Below, piece after piece: positions 36,701 to 43,525 of a DNA stretch of 48,228 nt. The notes below the pieces were generated by a model that made no database searches, was not told where the DNA came from, and worked only from the letters and a program-made list of their open reading frames with translations. Both the position numbers and the translations under genes were made by a program. Source of the stretch: Pseudomonadales bacterium (GTDB lineage Bacteria > Pseudomonadota > Gammaproteobacteria > Pseudomonadales > Pseudohongiellaceae); NCBI GenBank assembly GCA_022821865.1, contig JAJECW010000092.1:1-48228 (forward strand). The letters run 5' to 3'. Positions within the stretch are counted from its first letter, which is position 1. Each line of letters opens with the position of its first letter.

Positions 36701-36997
36701 GCCTTCGGTTTCCCAATCCTCCACTTCTTCCATGCGGCCGCCGGCAGTGCGCTTTCGTTTGAGGGTTTTCTTCAGCTTGCCACCAAGGCGGAGCAGCATT
36801 TCTTCTCGTTCACGCTTGTCACCTGGGTCAGGCAGCAAAGTGGCGACCAATGCGGCCCTGCAAGCCGCCAGGGGGCGACGAGCCGGCCAGATATGCAAGG
36901 TTGAGATATGCCCGTGCCGAACGTTTTTTTCGTGCACCGAGTCAATCGAAGCCTGCCGCAAGGGAAATGCGACCTCGATCAGTCGTTTCTTTTCCAT
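33755..36997 (-). CDS. DUF1156 DNA adenine-type methyltransferase with Zn ribbons
   Basis: 1080 residues from ATG 36997 (AAAGAG upstream). The N-terminal DUF1156 signature is KRLIEVAFPLRQASIDSVHE then HISTLHIWPARRPLAACRAA. SAM-binding motif I is VLDPFAGGGAIPLEAMRLGC (near residue 136) and the catalytic DPPY motif is VTDPPYYDAIPYSDLMDFFY (near 655). Two Cys pairs, SCKACRAEL (near 347) and CVCCGTTM (near 423), suggest a zinc ribbon. The C-terminal third has VARRIVVDFVVGRVLIRNG-like text and a region seen in family members. It should methylate adenine (or cytosine N4) in DNA, marking self. It works with the DUF499 ATPase and SNF2 helicase of the same operon. The recognition sequence cannot be read from the protein. 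Confidence 0.92.
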   Translation of the reverse strand: MEKKRLIEVAFPLRQASIDSVHEKNVRHGHISTLHIWPARRPLAACRAALVATLLPDPGDKREREEMLLRLGGKLKKTLKRKRTAGGRMEEVEDWETEGGILHWGRESDPDVDWFRKKIREAYGDRAPKVLDPFAGGGAIPLEAMRLGCDVTAADINPVAWFILKCTLEYPQRLAGQKRRLPNFALNDSEFMAAWFKSLGYRPAQVKSRLRDLQSALTHRRAADAGPESGEAFPLLPSDNIEPELLEADLAWHVRAWGRWVLKEARKEVARFYPTYAEYCSIKPYLVEELDSTEKLKLVPVSDAGEPQTEVLNAGLDASYLQSPANPRWVDKPTVAYLWARTVSCKACRAELPLLKTRWLAKKDNKRVLLAMQPKGDNSGVTFKIETGVPAKGGNAAQRREHDKRLGAGTMSRAGATCVCCGTTMTMGDLRLEGRAGRLGMKMTSVVVAAPKGKEYRLPTELEIEMAGAAQNELEITFGGVTFGLPTETTPVGGTGASRAFSVDGYGFDQWQKLFTPRQLLTLGEFVRSIQKLAVELGKCGYPCEWLEAIMACNSTLFGKVADYGSSLCTWHNGRELIGHTFARFALPMVWDTAELALPNKVGGAWLAQLEWVALYLEHGLDASNASTVDVKQRSAIQKPEEKLDVIVTDPPYYDAIPYSDLMDFFYVWLRRNLQGLSKEFDAVFAEKLSPKWSHDAGDGELIDDASRFNGDKSASKQNYEAGMARAFSACHASLKADGRLVVVFAHKHPDAWETLVSAIIKAGFVVDGSWPIQTEMGTRMRAFSSAALASSVWLVCRKRDPISKAGWDTQVLKEMESNITGRLRDFWDAGIRGPDFVWAATGPALEAYSRYPAVKKASEAGSLMGVEEFLRHVRRIVVDFVVGRVLIRNGENAQPDQYPLDDVTTYYLLHRNDFRHAEAPSGPCILYMISCGLSERDLLDANGLLMKSGKAATGGEGEENADSDSNSGTSSSGGEYKLRPWFRRKQQGLGEDDLAGRPAPLVDQLHRLMHLWKAGDVVKVNEYLDRRSLRRNPVFSQLVQALIEKSREEGQSEECSILERIANHVRSLGRDVHGAFDFR

Positions 36998-37090
36998 GTT
37001 AGCTCTTTGTTAGGACAAGATTGCACGGCATCCCAGATGCGCCCACCGAATTCCATGCTTGTGCCGATGTGGATTTCCCAAGAAACCCGG

Positions 37091-37450
37091 TCAATCAATT
37101 CGGGGCCGCTTATCCAGCCAGAGAGGTAGTTCAGTGAGTTTGCCTTTGGTGCGCTTCCTCTCGCGTAGGATTTTCGCATTGGACCACCAGCCCGCTTCAA
37201 TGATCTGACCTTCGCGTATCCAGTAGTGCGAGCGGCAAGGTATTTGCCAGTTGCCGACGGATGGATGCATCGACACAGATTCCCCGTTAAGAATTACGCA
37301 CCAGTGTTTCGGCCCCAGCTTCAGAGATACCCGTGTCCCACAGCCACAACCGCAAAGATGCGCGCTGGTTCGATACTTCAAGCATACATAGAGCTTGCCT
37401 GTTTCGAGTTCGGCCGGGATGCTTTCAACGAGTTCAAGTTCAATTTTCAT
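37091..37450 (-). CDS. DUF6527 family Cys-rich protein
   Basis: 119 residues. ATG 37450 overlaps the ThiF-like gene's end by 11 bases. The sequence begins MKIELELVESIPAELETGKL and has YVCLKYRTSAHLCGCGCGTR (near residues 25-42), a likely metal-binding Cys cluster, then MHPSVGNWQIPCRSHYWIRE. This fits the DUF6527 family, which is found beside ubiquitin-like and ThiF/E1-like genes. Its role is unknown; a substrate adaptor or accessory ligase-like part is possible. The basic tail (ILRERKRTKGKLTEL) could contact nucleic acid. Confidence 0.8.
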   Translation of the reverse strand: MKIELELVESIPAELETGKLYVCLKYRTSAHLCGCGCGTRVSLKLGPKHWCVILNGESVSMHPSVGNWQIPCRSHYWIREGQIIEAGWWSNAKILRERKRTKGKLTELPLWLDKRPRID

Positions 37451-38648
37451 GATCGCGATCCTCTATCCCGCTATCATGACCTACCCAACGGCCAGACGCC
37501 ACATGCAGTTTCATGCGTCGATGGCGGGGATTGTCCCGGTAGAAGCCTATTGACTGCTTCCAGGCGATGACTGCCAACGTGGCGTTCAGCGCATTAATAT
37601 CTCCGCTCTGTATTGCAACTTCGTAAATGTCCTCACCAGTATCCCTACCTGGAGTCTGCTCAGCCAGACTATGCCGCGTCTGGTAATCGTCATCTCTGGC
37701 AGTTCGCGTCACTCGCGCCGATGCGGTCAATCCATCGGGATAACGATGCATATCAATGCCACAGTCAATAAAGTTGACACCCAATTCCGCTAATCCCGTC
37801 AGAATTTCGCGCCTATCCGGGCCACGATCAATCGCTACAAAAACCATTGTCCTGTCCCTCAGATAAGTCAAATCCGATTTTCGGACACGACGCGCCTTGC
37901 CGGTAATATTCCGATTAGTGCGACTGGCGTAGATTCTTGCCAAATACTCGGCCTTGTTTTGCCCCTCTTCGACAACTCGCCGGCTAACCACTCCTGGCCA
38001 TCGAAGCTGGGTATGCTGACTCACCACATCGTCATCATAAATGACGATACTTGCCACGTTGCATTTCGCGATCAAATCAACGATGTATCCCCCTGTACCG
38101 CCAGCACCGATGACAGCAAGTCTTTCCTGCTTGAACAGTTGATCCAGATCGCCGATCGCACTTCGGGTCAACCCGGTCTCCTGATCGACCATATTATTCC
38201 CTTCGATCACTGCCCCTGTTCCCGTTATGTCCCGCTCCCAGTTCTTGCCGGTGTGACGGGCAATGGATCTGGCGTAGGCAAGCATTTTTTGGCCGTAGTC
38301 CGGGTATCCGATCCCCGGCGGCTTTCTGGACATGCCACAGATGCTCACATGGCCATTTGGCCAGTCTCGCGAGGAAACATCATGAACCAGTTCATTGTCG
38401 AGGGACCTGCCGTCTGCCGTGTATGGCTTTTCGTCTGCCACCCAATGTGCAGTATGGTCATTCGGGGTGGCGATCCTTTCGCCCTCTCGTTCGAGATGGC
38501 AAATGAGATAGCCATGCGCCACGCTGCCGTCGCGCTGCCGATACGGAACCGGGCCGACCATAAGAACATCACCCTCGATCTCGTAATCCAGACCTGCCTG
38601 GATTACCCGATCAAGACCTCCGTCATGATTTGTCGGTGTAGCTGACAT
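37440..38648 (-). CDS. ThiF/E1-like adenylyltransferase with N-terminal domain (DUF6791-like)
   Basis: 402 residues from ATG 38648, overlapping the ubiquitin-like gene by 26 bases; a TTG 3 bases upstream is less likely. The N-terminal about 165 residues (YEIEGDVLMVGPVPYRQRDG, HGYLICHLEREGERI, PNGHVSICGMSRKPPGIGYP) look like the DUF6791 domain that precedes ThiF in such loci. The C-terminal E1-like domain has the nucleotide motif LAVIGAGGTGGYIVDLIAKC, IVIYDDDVVSQHTQLRWPG, KAEYLARIYA and a candidate catalytic Cys in VNFIDCGIDMHR. Enzymes of this type adenylate the C-terminus of a ubiquitin-like protein with ATP, and here the partner is the upstream beta-grasp protein. No zinc-binding CxxC pairs are seen in the ThiF part. 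Confidence 0.88.
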   Translation of the reverse strand: MSATPTNHDGGLDRVIQAGLDYEIEGDVLMVGPVPYRQRDGSVAHGYLICHLEREGERIATPNDHTAHWVADEKPYTADGRSLDNELVHDVSSRDWPNGHVSICGMSRKPPGIGYPDYGQKMLAYARSIARHTGKNWERDITGTGAVIEGNNMVDQETGLTRSAIGDLDQLFKQERLAVIGAGGTGGYIVDLIAKCNVASIVIYDDDVVSQHTQLRWPGVVSRRVVEEGQNKAEYLARIYASRTNRNITGKARRVRKSDLTYLRDRTMVFVAIDRGPDRREILTGLAELGVNFIDCGIDMHRYPDGLTASARVTRTARDDDYQTRHSLAEQTPGRDTGEDIYEVAIQSGDINALNATLAVIAWKQSIGFYRDNPRHRRMKLHVASGRWVGHDSGIEDRDHEN

Positions 38649-38865
38649 CAATGACCATGCCCGCTGTGCAGGTCAGTCTCTCACCTTCCGTGAGTACCTT
38701 ATCAGCACCCGTTTCGGAATCTCGATAATCGACTTCCCACTCGATCGTTTCGCTATGCGTCACATCGGGAAATGCTTCGCAAATTAACTCTTCGTAGGTC
38801 ATGTCCCGCTTGACCGCGACCTCGGTGCCATTGAGTACGATTTGTATGCCTTCGCTTGTATTCAC
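38623..38865 (-). CDS. Ubiquitin-like (beta-grasp) protein, multiubiquitin-type
   Basis: 80 residues from GTG 38865, chosen because GGAGG sits six bases upstream (GGAGGAAAAAAGTG); the longer ATG frame overlaps the previous gene and has no such site. The sequence (IQIVLNGTEVAVKRDMTYEE, LICEAFPDVTHSETIEWEVD, VLTEGERLTCTAGMVIDVSY) follows the pattern of prokaryotic multiubiquitin domains, here as a single copy. It ends SYTDKS with no C-terminal Gly-Gly, so conjugation would need another carboxyl end, or it may act without conjugation. It is directly followed, with overlap, by the E1-like gene, its expected activator. Confidence 0.78.
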   Translation of the reverse strand: MNTSEGIQIVLNGTEVAVKRDMTYEELICEAFPDVTHSETIEWEVDYRDSETGADKVLTEGERLTCTAGMVIDVSYTDKS

Positions 38866-38875
38866 TTTTTTCCTC

Positions 38876-39733
38876 CTATCCGATGTATTGCAACTCGGAA
38901 CGCTGTACCGTTCCACCGCTGAGGCTCATCCGGGCCAGCGCCCATTGGGCCATTCTCTGCCAATGCCTGGTTTCACTTTCTGTTAGCCGCGGGCCAAGCG
39001 TGATGTCCACTTTCTTCAGCGAAGTCCCCACTTGTATTGGCCTTTCGATAAACGTCCTCAACCTGCCATTGGTCGCGTCCAGACGGATCTCCTTACCTCT
39101 CGCCTCAAGAACTGCGCCGCTTTCGTCCCCGAGGAAGCAGGCCAGCCGAACTTCACACTCTGACTTGTAGTCAGTGTGCTTATGCTCTACCTCCAGCCGC
39201 ATTCTGTGTTTGCGAATTTTTTCCCGCTCCGCTCGACTTTTGTCTTGATCTGCCTGACTTTGCAACAAGGATTCAGCTTTACGCCTTATGTCGTCTATAT
39301 TCGCAGTATATTTCACTTGAATGATCTCCAGCCCATCAATCCGTTGGAGCGACGCGGTGTCCCACCAAGTCGTAATCGCGACTCCCTTCCCGTCATCTCC
39401 GTAAGCACGCCACATATCCAACCGATTGACCGCCTCTCCCTTGTCGCCGGTTTGGGGTACGGTACCGCACATCAAAAAGGTGTCGTCCGGCACCGTGTTT
39501 CTCTGCTTTTCGCCGGACTTGGGCACCCGTTTGCTGGCCGTGACGTCAGACCCGTATTCAGCAACTGCCTGCTCCGCGGGATCATTCATCCCCGAGCGAC
39601 TGTACAAGCGCAACCTGACTTCGCTTGAACCCCCCAGACGATCCTCTTTGACAGACGGCTGCCCTCTCAACCATCCGTCTATTATCGAAGCCGCAGCCGC
39701 CTGACTCGTAAAATGTGTAATGCCCTTGTCCAT
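38876..39733 (-). CDS. DUF2971 family protein
   Basis: 285 residues from ATG 39733 (GGAGGG ten bases upstream). It begins MDKGITHFTSQAAAASIIDG, followed by RLRLYSRSGMNDPAEQ, and has DMWRAYGDDGKGVAITTWWD, the DUF2971 hallmark region, then a charged helical segment (LLQSQADQDKSRAEREKIRK) and HTDYKSECEVRLACFLGDES. The family function is unknown to me, although members occur in accessory and defence regions. It lies 10 bases before the ubiquitin-like gene and probably belongs to the same transcription unit, as either effector or regulator. Confidence 0.8.
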   Translation of the reverse strand: MDKGITHFTSQAAAASIIDGWLRGQPSVKEDRLGGSSEVRLRLYSRSGMNDPAEQAVAEYGSDVTASKRVPKSGEKQRNTVPDDTFLMCGTVPQTGDKGEAVNRLDMWRAYGDDGKGVAITTWWDTASLQRIDGLEIIQVKYTANIDDIRRKAESLLQSQADQDKSRAEREKIRKHRMRLEVEHKHTDYKSECEVRLACFLGDESGAVLEARGKEIRLDATNGRLRTFIERPIQVGTSLKKVDITLGPRLTESETRHWQRMAQWALARMSLSGGTVQRSELQYIG

Positions 39734-39831
39734 TTGTCTCTATCCCTCCTGCACTTTTGAATAAACCGACCAAAGTCAGTTCGAACCAAGCTCCATAACA
39801 ATCTTTTCCAACTATCTCCCACCAATTTTCA

Positions 39832-42800
39832 TTACTCAGTCTCGGCGGCTCGACGAATTTCACTGTAGGCAATATCGACACCACCACGCGCCCTGGCCAT
39901 CAACTTGGAGAATGGGTCGCAGACTTTGAGAAGTCTGGGCGATGGGGTTCCGCAGTCGAAGACACAGTACAACCAGTACTTGGATTGCAGATTACAAGCC
40001 TTGCGCCATTCGTTCTCCGAAATCTCGATTTCACTCGAACCTGCCCGGCCCTTTACTTCAATGCTTCGATCGCCTTCCGGCCTTTTGGAAAGTAAATCGA
40101 AGCCTGGATGCTCACCGAGACCGGCAATACGCGACTTGTCAGGGGTAGAGACATCTTTAACTTCGGCTTTGTGGGCAACTTCATGGGCAATGGCCATTTC
40201 CATTGCGATTCGCTCTGCATTCAGGTCGTGGGCTCTCTTGTCCGCCTCATTTTGAGAGGGTTGCACGAGCGCTGTGGCGATGATTTCCACTTCCCCTGGC
40301 CGAATGAGGTCAACTTCTTTACGTGCCCGCTTGATCGCCAGTCTTCGCCGATCTTTCAGGCTTCGCTGCTTCGCCTTCAACCTTTCGAGGTCGGCCTCCG
40401 CCCTCCGGTCGCCTTCACGCACTTTGCCGGTAAGGCGTTTTCGCGCAGTGGCAAGCTCGGATTCCTGAAAGTCAAATGACCTTCGCAGATGAATCGCATT
40501 TTCTTCCTGCCTGTTTTTTGCCGAAGTCTGTTGCAAGTTCACAAGTCTGTGAAGCACATTTTCCTCGATGGATTGCACTGCCTTGTCGCGCCAAGTTTCG
40601 GCATCCGCGATGAACGCCATACTGCCGGGACTAGCCTTTTGAGCAGGCCTAAGTAACAGGAACTGCTCGACCGAAACCTCAGTTTGTCTTTCGTCCTGAA
40701 ATTGCTTGAGACCCACCAGGCGTTGTTCAAGAGTTTCCCTGGTATGAAAACCGGAAAGGCCGGGTTCGGCACTCCTTACCACACTCACTCGCGCCACATG
40801 CAAGAGATATGGCCGAGTGGCGGAAATATCAGTGAATATCGCCCCCCGCTGACCGGCCACCTGGCAATGCTTGGTGGCTTGACTCAAGATATGGTCGAAA
40901 ACTGGCTCTCCGGGATGGACAAAGATTACGTCGGAGCGGTCCACGAGCCGGTATACGGTGAAGCGGGCCGGCGCGGGATAATCTTCCAGCAATGGGATCA
41001 GACTATCGAGCGCTTCCTTGCTCCTCGGTCGCAAGGTGAATTCTCCCCCTGCATTCCCGAGTACATCCATTCCGAGAACCGGCGCGGCATTTTCCAGGAA
41101 AAGACGTACATAGCCAGGCAGGAGTTGACGTAATTCCTCGATTTCGAGCGATTGTCGCAATTGCGGCAGCAAATTCTTTACTTCGCCACCTCGACCATAG
41201 ATTGTTTCCTCTCTCTGCCCGATATCCAGGACCTGCTTGGGTGCAAGCTCGCCAAGCCGACGGATAGCCTCGCTTTCGGCCTCGTCGTCGGATTCCACCG
41301 CCCGGCGCATGTAGTCCTGTAGATCCATGTTCTCGAAAATGCGTCCTATCACATCGAAAACTTTGTCCGAACCCAATTGCCTGCGAATTTCTTCCAGCTT
41401 TTCAAGCAGGGTGGAGACAACACGCCCTTCGCGAGTATTGTCCGCAACCAGATTGAGAATACTTACCTTGTCCCGTTTTTGCCCGTAACGATGAATTCGC
41501 CCCATGCGTTGCTCAAGTCGCGCGGGATTCCAGGGAACATCGTAGTTAATGAGAATCCAGCAGAACTGAAGGTTAATGCCTTCAGCCGCCGCATCTGTTC
41601 CAACAAAAAATCGAGCGCCTTCATCCCCTGCGTCATGGCGAGCCCGGAATCTTTCCACTTCGGCGTCGCGCTGCCGGAAATCCAAGCCGCCGTGTATACA
41701 GGCAACCTGCCCGGCATAGCCCATTCCCTCCAGCCGTCGAACCAGAAAATCGAGCGTATCCTTGTGCTCCGTGTAGATTATGACCTTCTCGTCCCGATAG
41801 TTTGGAGAGCGGAGCAATTCACTCATACGATCAAATTTGGACTCGTTGCCACTCGCGTGTACCGCCTCCGCGAGAACAACCAAAGTTTGCACTTGCCCCC
41901 GTTCTTCGAGCAGTTCAGCCAAATTCGTGGCGACAAAAGCGCCCAGCGCCTCCGATTCGTGTTTCTCCGACTCTTCCTCACCGTCCAATGCAGTTTCTTC
42001 TTCGGCAGTTCTGTATGCGAGCACATCTACCAGTTGACTATTCCTTGCTCGCTCTTCTAGCCGGTTCTGCCATCTGCGAAATTCGTGTTCCTGAAGACCT
42101 CCCGACCTGACTTCCTCAATGAACTTGTCAAGCTTTTCAAGCCGCCTGCGTAAAGAGCAGAGCAGCGCCCAAGTGCTGCTTGCAAGCCGTCGCTGAAATA
42201 TTGTCATGGCAAAGCGAGCCGCTTGCCGATTCAGCACTCCGGCTTGGTTGTAGTAATGCTTGATGTAATCGGTAGTGCGGTCATACAGGGCTTGCTCGCT
42301 AACGCTCCCCTGGGCCAACTCGTATTTGACCGTATCGCACATTCTTTGTGGAAACAGCGGGGCTCCCCGCAGATCCACCATTTCTTCCTTGATCCGCCGG
42401 ATAAAGTGGTTGCCGCGCGATTCCAGAGAAAACTTGTTGAACGCGATTTCAGTACTCAGAATTTCCGGCTCAAGCAATCGCCACAGACAATAATAGGGAT
42501 AGGACTTACCCATATGCGGCGTTGCAGTAAGCAATAACAAATGCTGTGCCGCCCAAGGCAACTTCCATTTTTCAGGCAAATCAGGGACGCCCGCGACCGC
42601 CTCTGCCAGTCGATACCGAGCCGTTGGGCGAAAAGTTCCGTCTGGGTCACGTCTTGCCGAAAGTTTGTGCGCTTCATCGAAAACCGCAAGATCGTAAGCG
42701 GCAACTCCAGGTTCGCGGAGACAGCCGAACAGTCGATCGCCCCGCAAGCTGTCAAGGCTCACGACAACAAGATCGCTGTCGGGACCGTGGAAGGGATTGC

Positions 42801-43371
42801 CGTTTTTTGCATCGGCGCCGGTGACTACCTTGAATCTGAGTTGAAACAGATTGGCCAGCTCCCGACGCCAATTCCCGACAAGGCCAGCCGGCACGATGAT
42901 CAGTATTCTCCGCATGGTTCGGCGGGTCAGGCTTTCACGTACATAGAGGCCGGTCATGATGGTCTTTCCAGCGCCTGCGTCATCCGCCAACAGGTACCGC
43001 AAGCGGGATTGCGGAAGCATCTTCTCGTAGACCGCGATTCTCTGGTGCGGCAGGGGATCGATCCGGCTGATCTCGGTGGCGAACGCCGGATTGAACAGAT
43101 GTCCGTAGGACAGGCGTTCAGCTTCGACAAGCAGCCGCAATTCGCTGGCGTCTCCAAGAAAGTCGAGGTCGTGCGAACCGGGTAGGCGGACATTTGTACG
43201 AGAAGTTTCATCTGTCAGTTGCCGAAGACGATCAAGCCCCATGGGGGATGGCTTGACCTGGCCGTTTTCCCATCGATTCAGCGTAACGAAGGTGACTCCA
43301 AGTATTTCAGCCAACTGCTGCTGAGTCAGACTTCTGGATTGCCGAAATTCCCTGATCTGCCCTGGGTTCAT
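39832..43371 (-). CDS. HTH-SNF2-type helicase with C-terminal DUF3883
   Basis: 1179 residues from ATG 43371. No Shine-Dalgarno is visible and the leader is short. Domain order: XRE-type helix-turn-helix at residues 1-55 (SLTQQQLAEILGVTFVTLNR); SNF2/DEAD-like helicase with Walker A LLADDAGAGKTIMTGLYVRE, DEAH box DLAVFDEAHKLS, motif III LLLLTATPHMGK and C-terminal motif EQRMGRIHRYGQKRDKVSIL; a coiled-coil, Lys/Arg-rich stretch (ERLKAKQRSLKDRRRLAIKR); and C-terminal DUF3883 (EHPGFDLLSKRPEGDRSIEV). Helicases of this type remodel or translocate on DNA in DISARM-like and DUF499/DUF1156 defence loci. The HTH on the same chain may bind its own promoter. First gene of the island operon. Confidence 0.9.
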   Translation of the reverse strand: MNPGQIREFRQSRSLTQQQLAEILGVTFVTLNRWENGQVKPSPMGLDRLRQLTDETSRTNVRLPGSHDLDFLGDASELRLLVEAERLSYGHLFNPAFATEISRIDPLPHQRIAVYEKMLPQSRLRYLLADDAGAGKTIMTGLYVRESLTRRTMRRILIIVPAGLVGNWRRELANLFQLRFKVVTGADAKNGNPFHGPDSDLVVVSLDSLRGDRLFGCLREPGVAAYDLAVFDEAHKLSARRDPDGTFRPTARYRLAEAVAGVPDLPEKWKLPWAAQHLLLLTATPHMGKSYPYYCLWRLLEPEILSTEIAFNKFSLESRGNHFIRRIKEEMVDLRGAPLFPQRMCDTVKYELAQGSVSEQALYDRTTDYIKHYYNQAGVLNRQAARFAMTIFQRRLASSTWALLCSLRRRLEKLDKFIEEVRSGGLQEHEFRRWQNRLEERARNSQLVDVLAYRTAEEETALDGEEESEKHESEALGAFVATNLAELLEERGQVQTLVVLAEAVHASGNESKFDRMSELLRSPNYRDEKVIIYTEHKDTLDFLVRRLEGMGYAGQVACIHGGLDFRQRDAEVERFRARHDAGDEGARFFVGTDAAAEGINLQFCWILINYDVPWNPARLEQRMGRIHRYGQKRDKVSILNLVADNTREGRVVSTLLEKLEEIRRQLGSDKVFDVIGRIFENMDLQDYMRRAVESDDEAESEAIRRLGELAPKQVLDIGQREETIYGRGGEVKNLLPQLRQSLEIEELRQLLPGYVRLFLENAAPVLGMDVLGNAGGEFTLRPRSKEALDSLIPLLEDYPAPARFTVYRLVDRSDVIFVHPGEPVFDHILSQATKHCQVAGQRGAIFTDISATRPYLLHVARVSVVRSAEPGLSGFHTRETLEQRLVGLKQFQDERQTEVSVEQFLLLRPAQKASPGSMAFIADAETWRDKAVQSIEENVLHRLVNLQQTSAKNRQEENAIHLRRSFDFQESELATARKRLTGKVREGDRRAEADLERLKAKQRSLKDRRRLAIKRARKEVDLIRPGEVEIIATALVQPSQNEADKRAHDLNAERIAMEMAIAHEVAHKAEVKDVSTPDKSRIAGLGEHPGFDLLSKRPEGDRSIEVKGRAGSSEIEISENEWRKACNLQSKYWLYCVFDCGTPSPRLLKVCDPFSKLMARARGGVDIAYSEIRRAAETE

Positions 43372-43399
43372 AAAAAATATTTGCTGGATAGTATTTCGC

Positions 43400-43428
43400 T
43401 TTATATCATGTGTAATATTCAATGGCAA
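43400..43428 (-). promoter_or_regulatory. Promoter of the defence operon
   Basis: On the minus strand TTGCCA (43428-43423) and TATAAA (43405-43400) are separated by exactly 17 bases, both close to the sigma-70 consensus. The start would lie about 20 bases before ATG 43371, giving a very short, A+T-rich leader without a Shine-Dalgarno. AATATT repeats around the boxes are possible operator half-sites. Confidence 0.65.
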
Positions 43429-43525
43429 TAGGAGTCGCGCCTTTTGTTTCTGGAAGCCAGCAGGCTCACTAGACTCTTGAATAGCAACCTGAGTCGACAC
43501 ACAAAATGAAATAGAATGCGCCACC

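Noticed and set aside
38623-38916. 97-residue version of the ubiquitin-like protein from an upstream ATG
   Set aside because: GTG 38865 has an ideal GGAGG site, while the ATG lies inside the previous gene.
39582-39887. 101-codon minus-strand frame between the helicase and DUF2971 genes
   Set aside because: It overlaps both genes in another frame and lacks a ribosome site.
43372-43525. Integrase or attachment site at the right island junction
   Set aside because: No integrase gene, and no direct repeat shared with 30330-30450 could be seen by eye.
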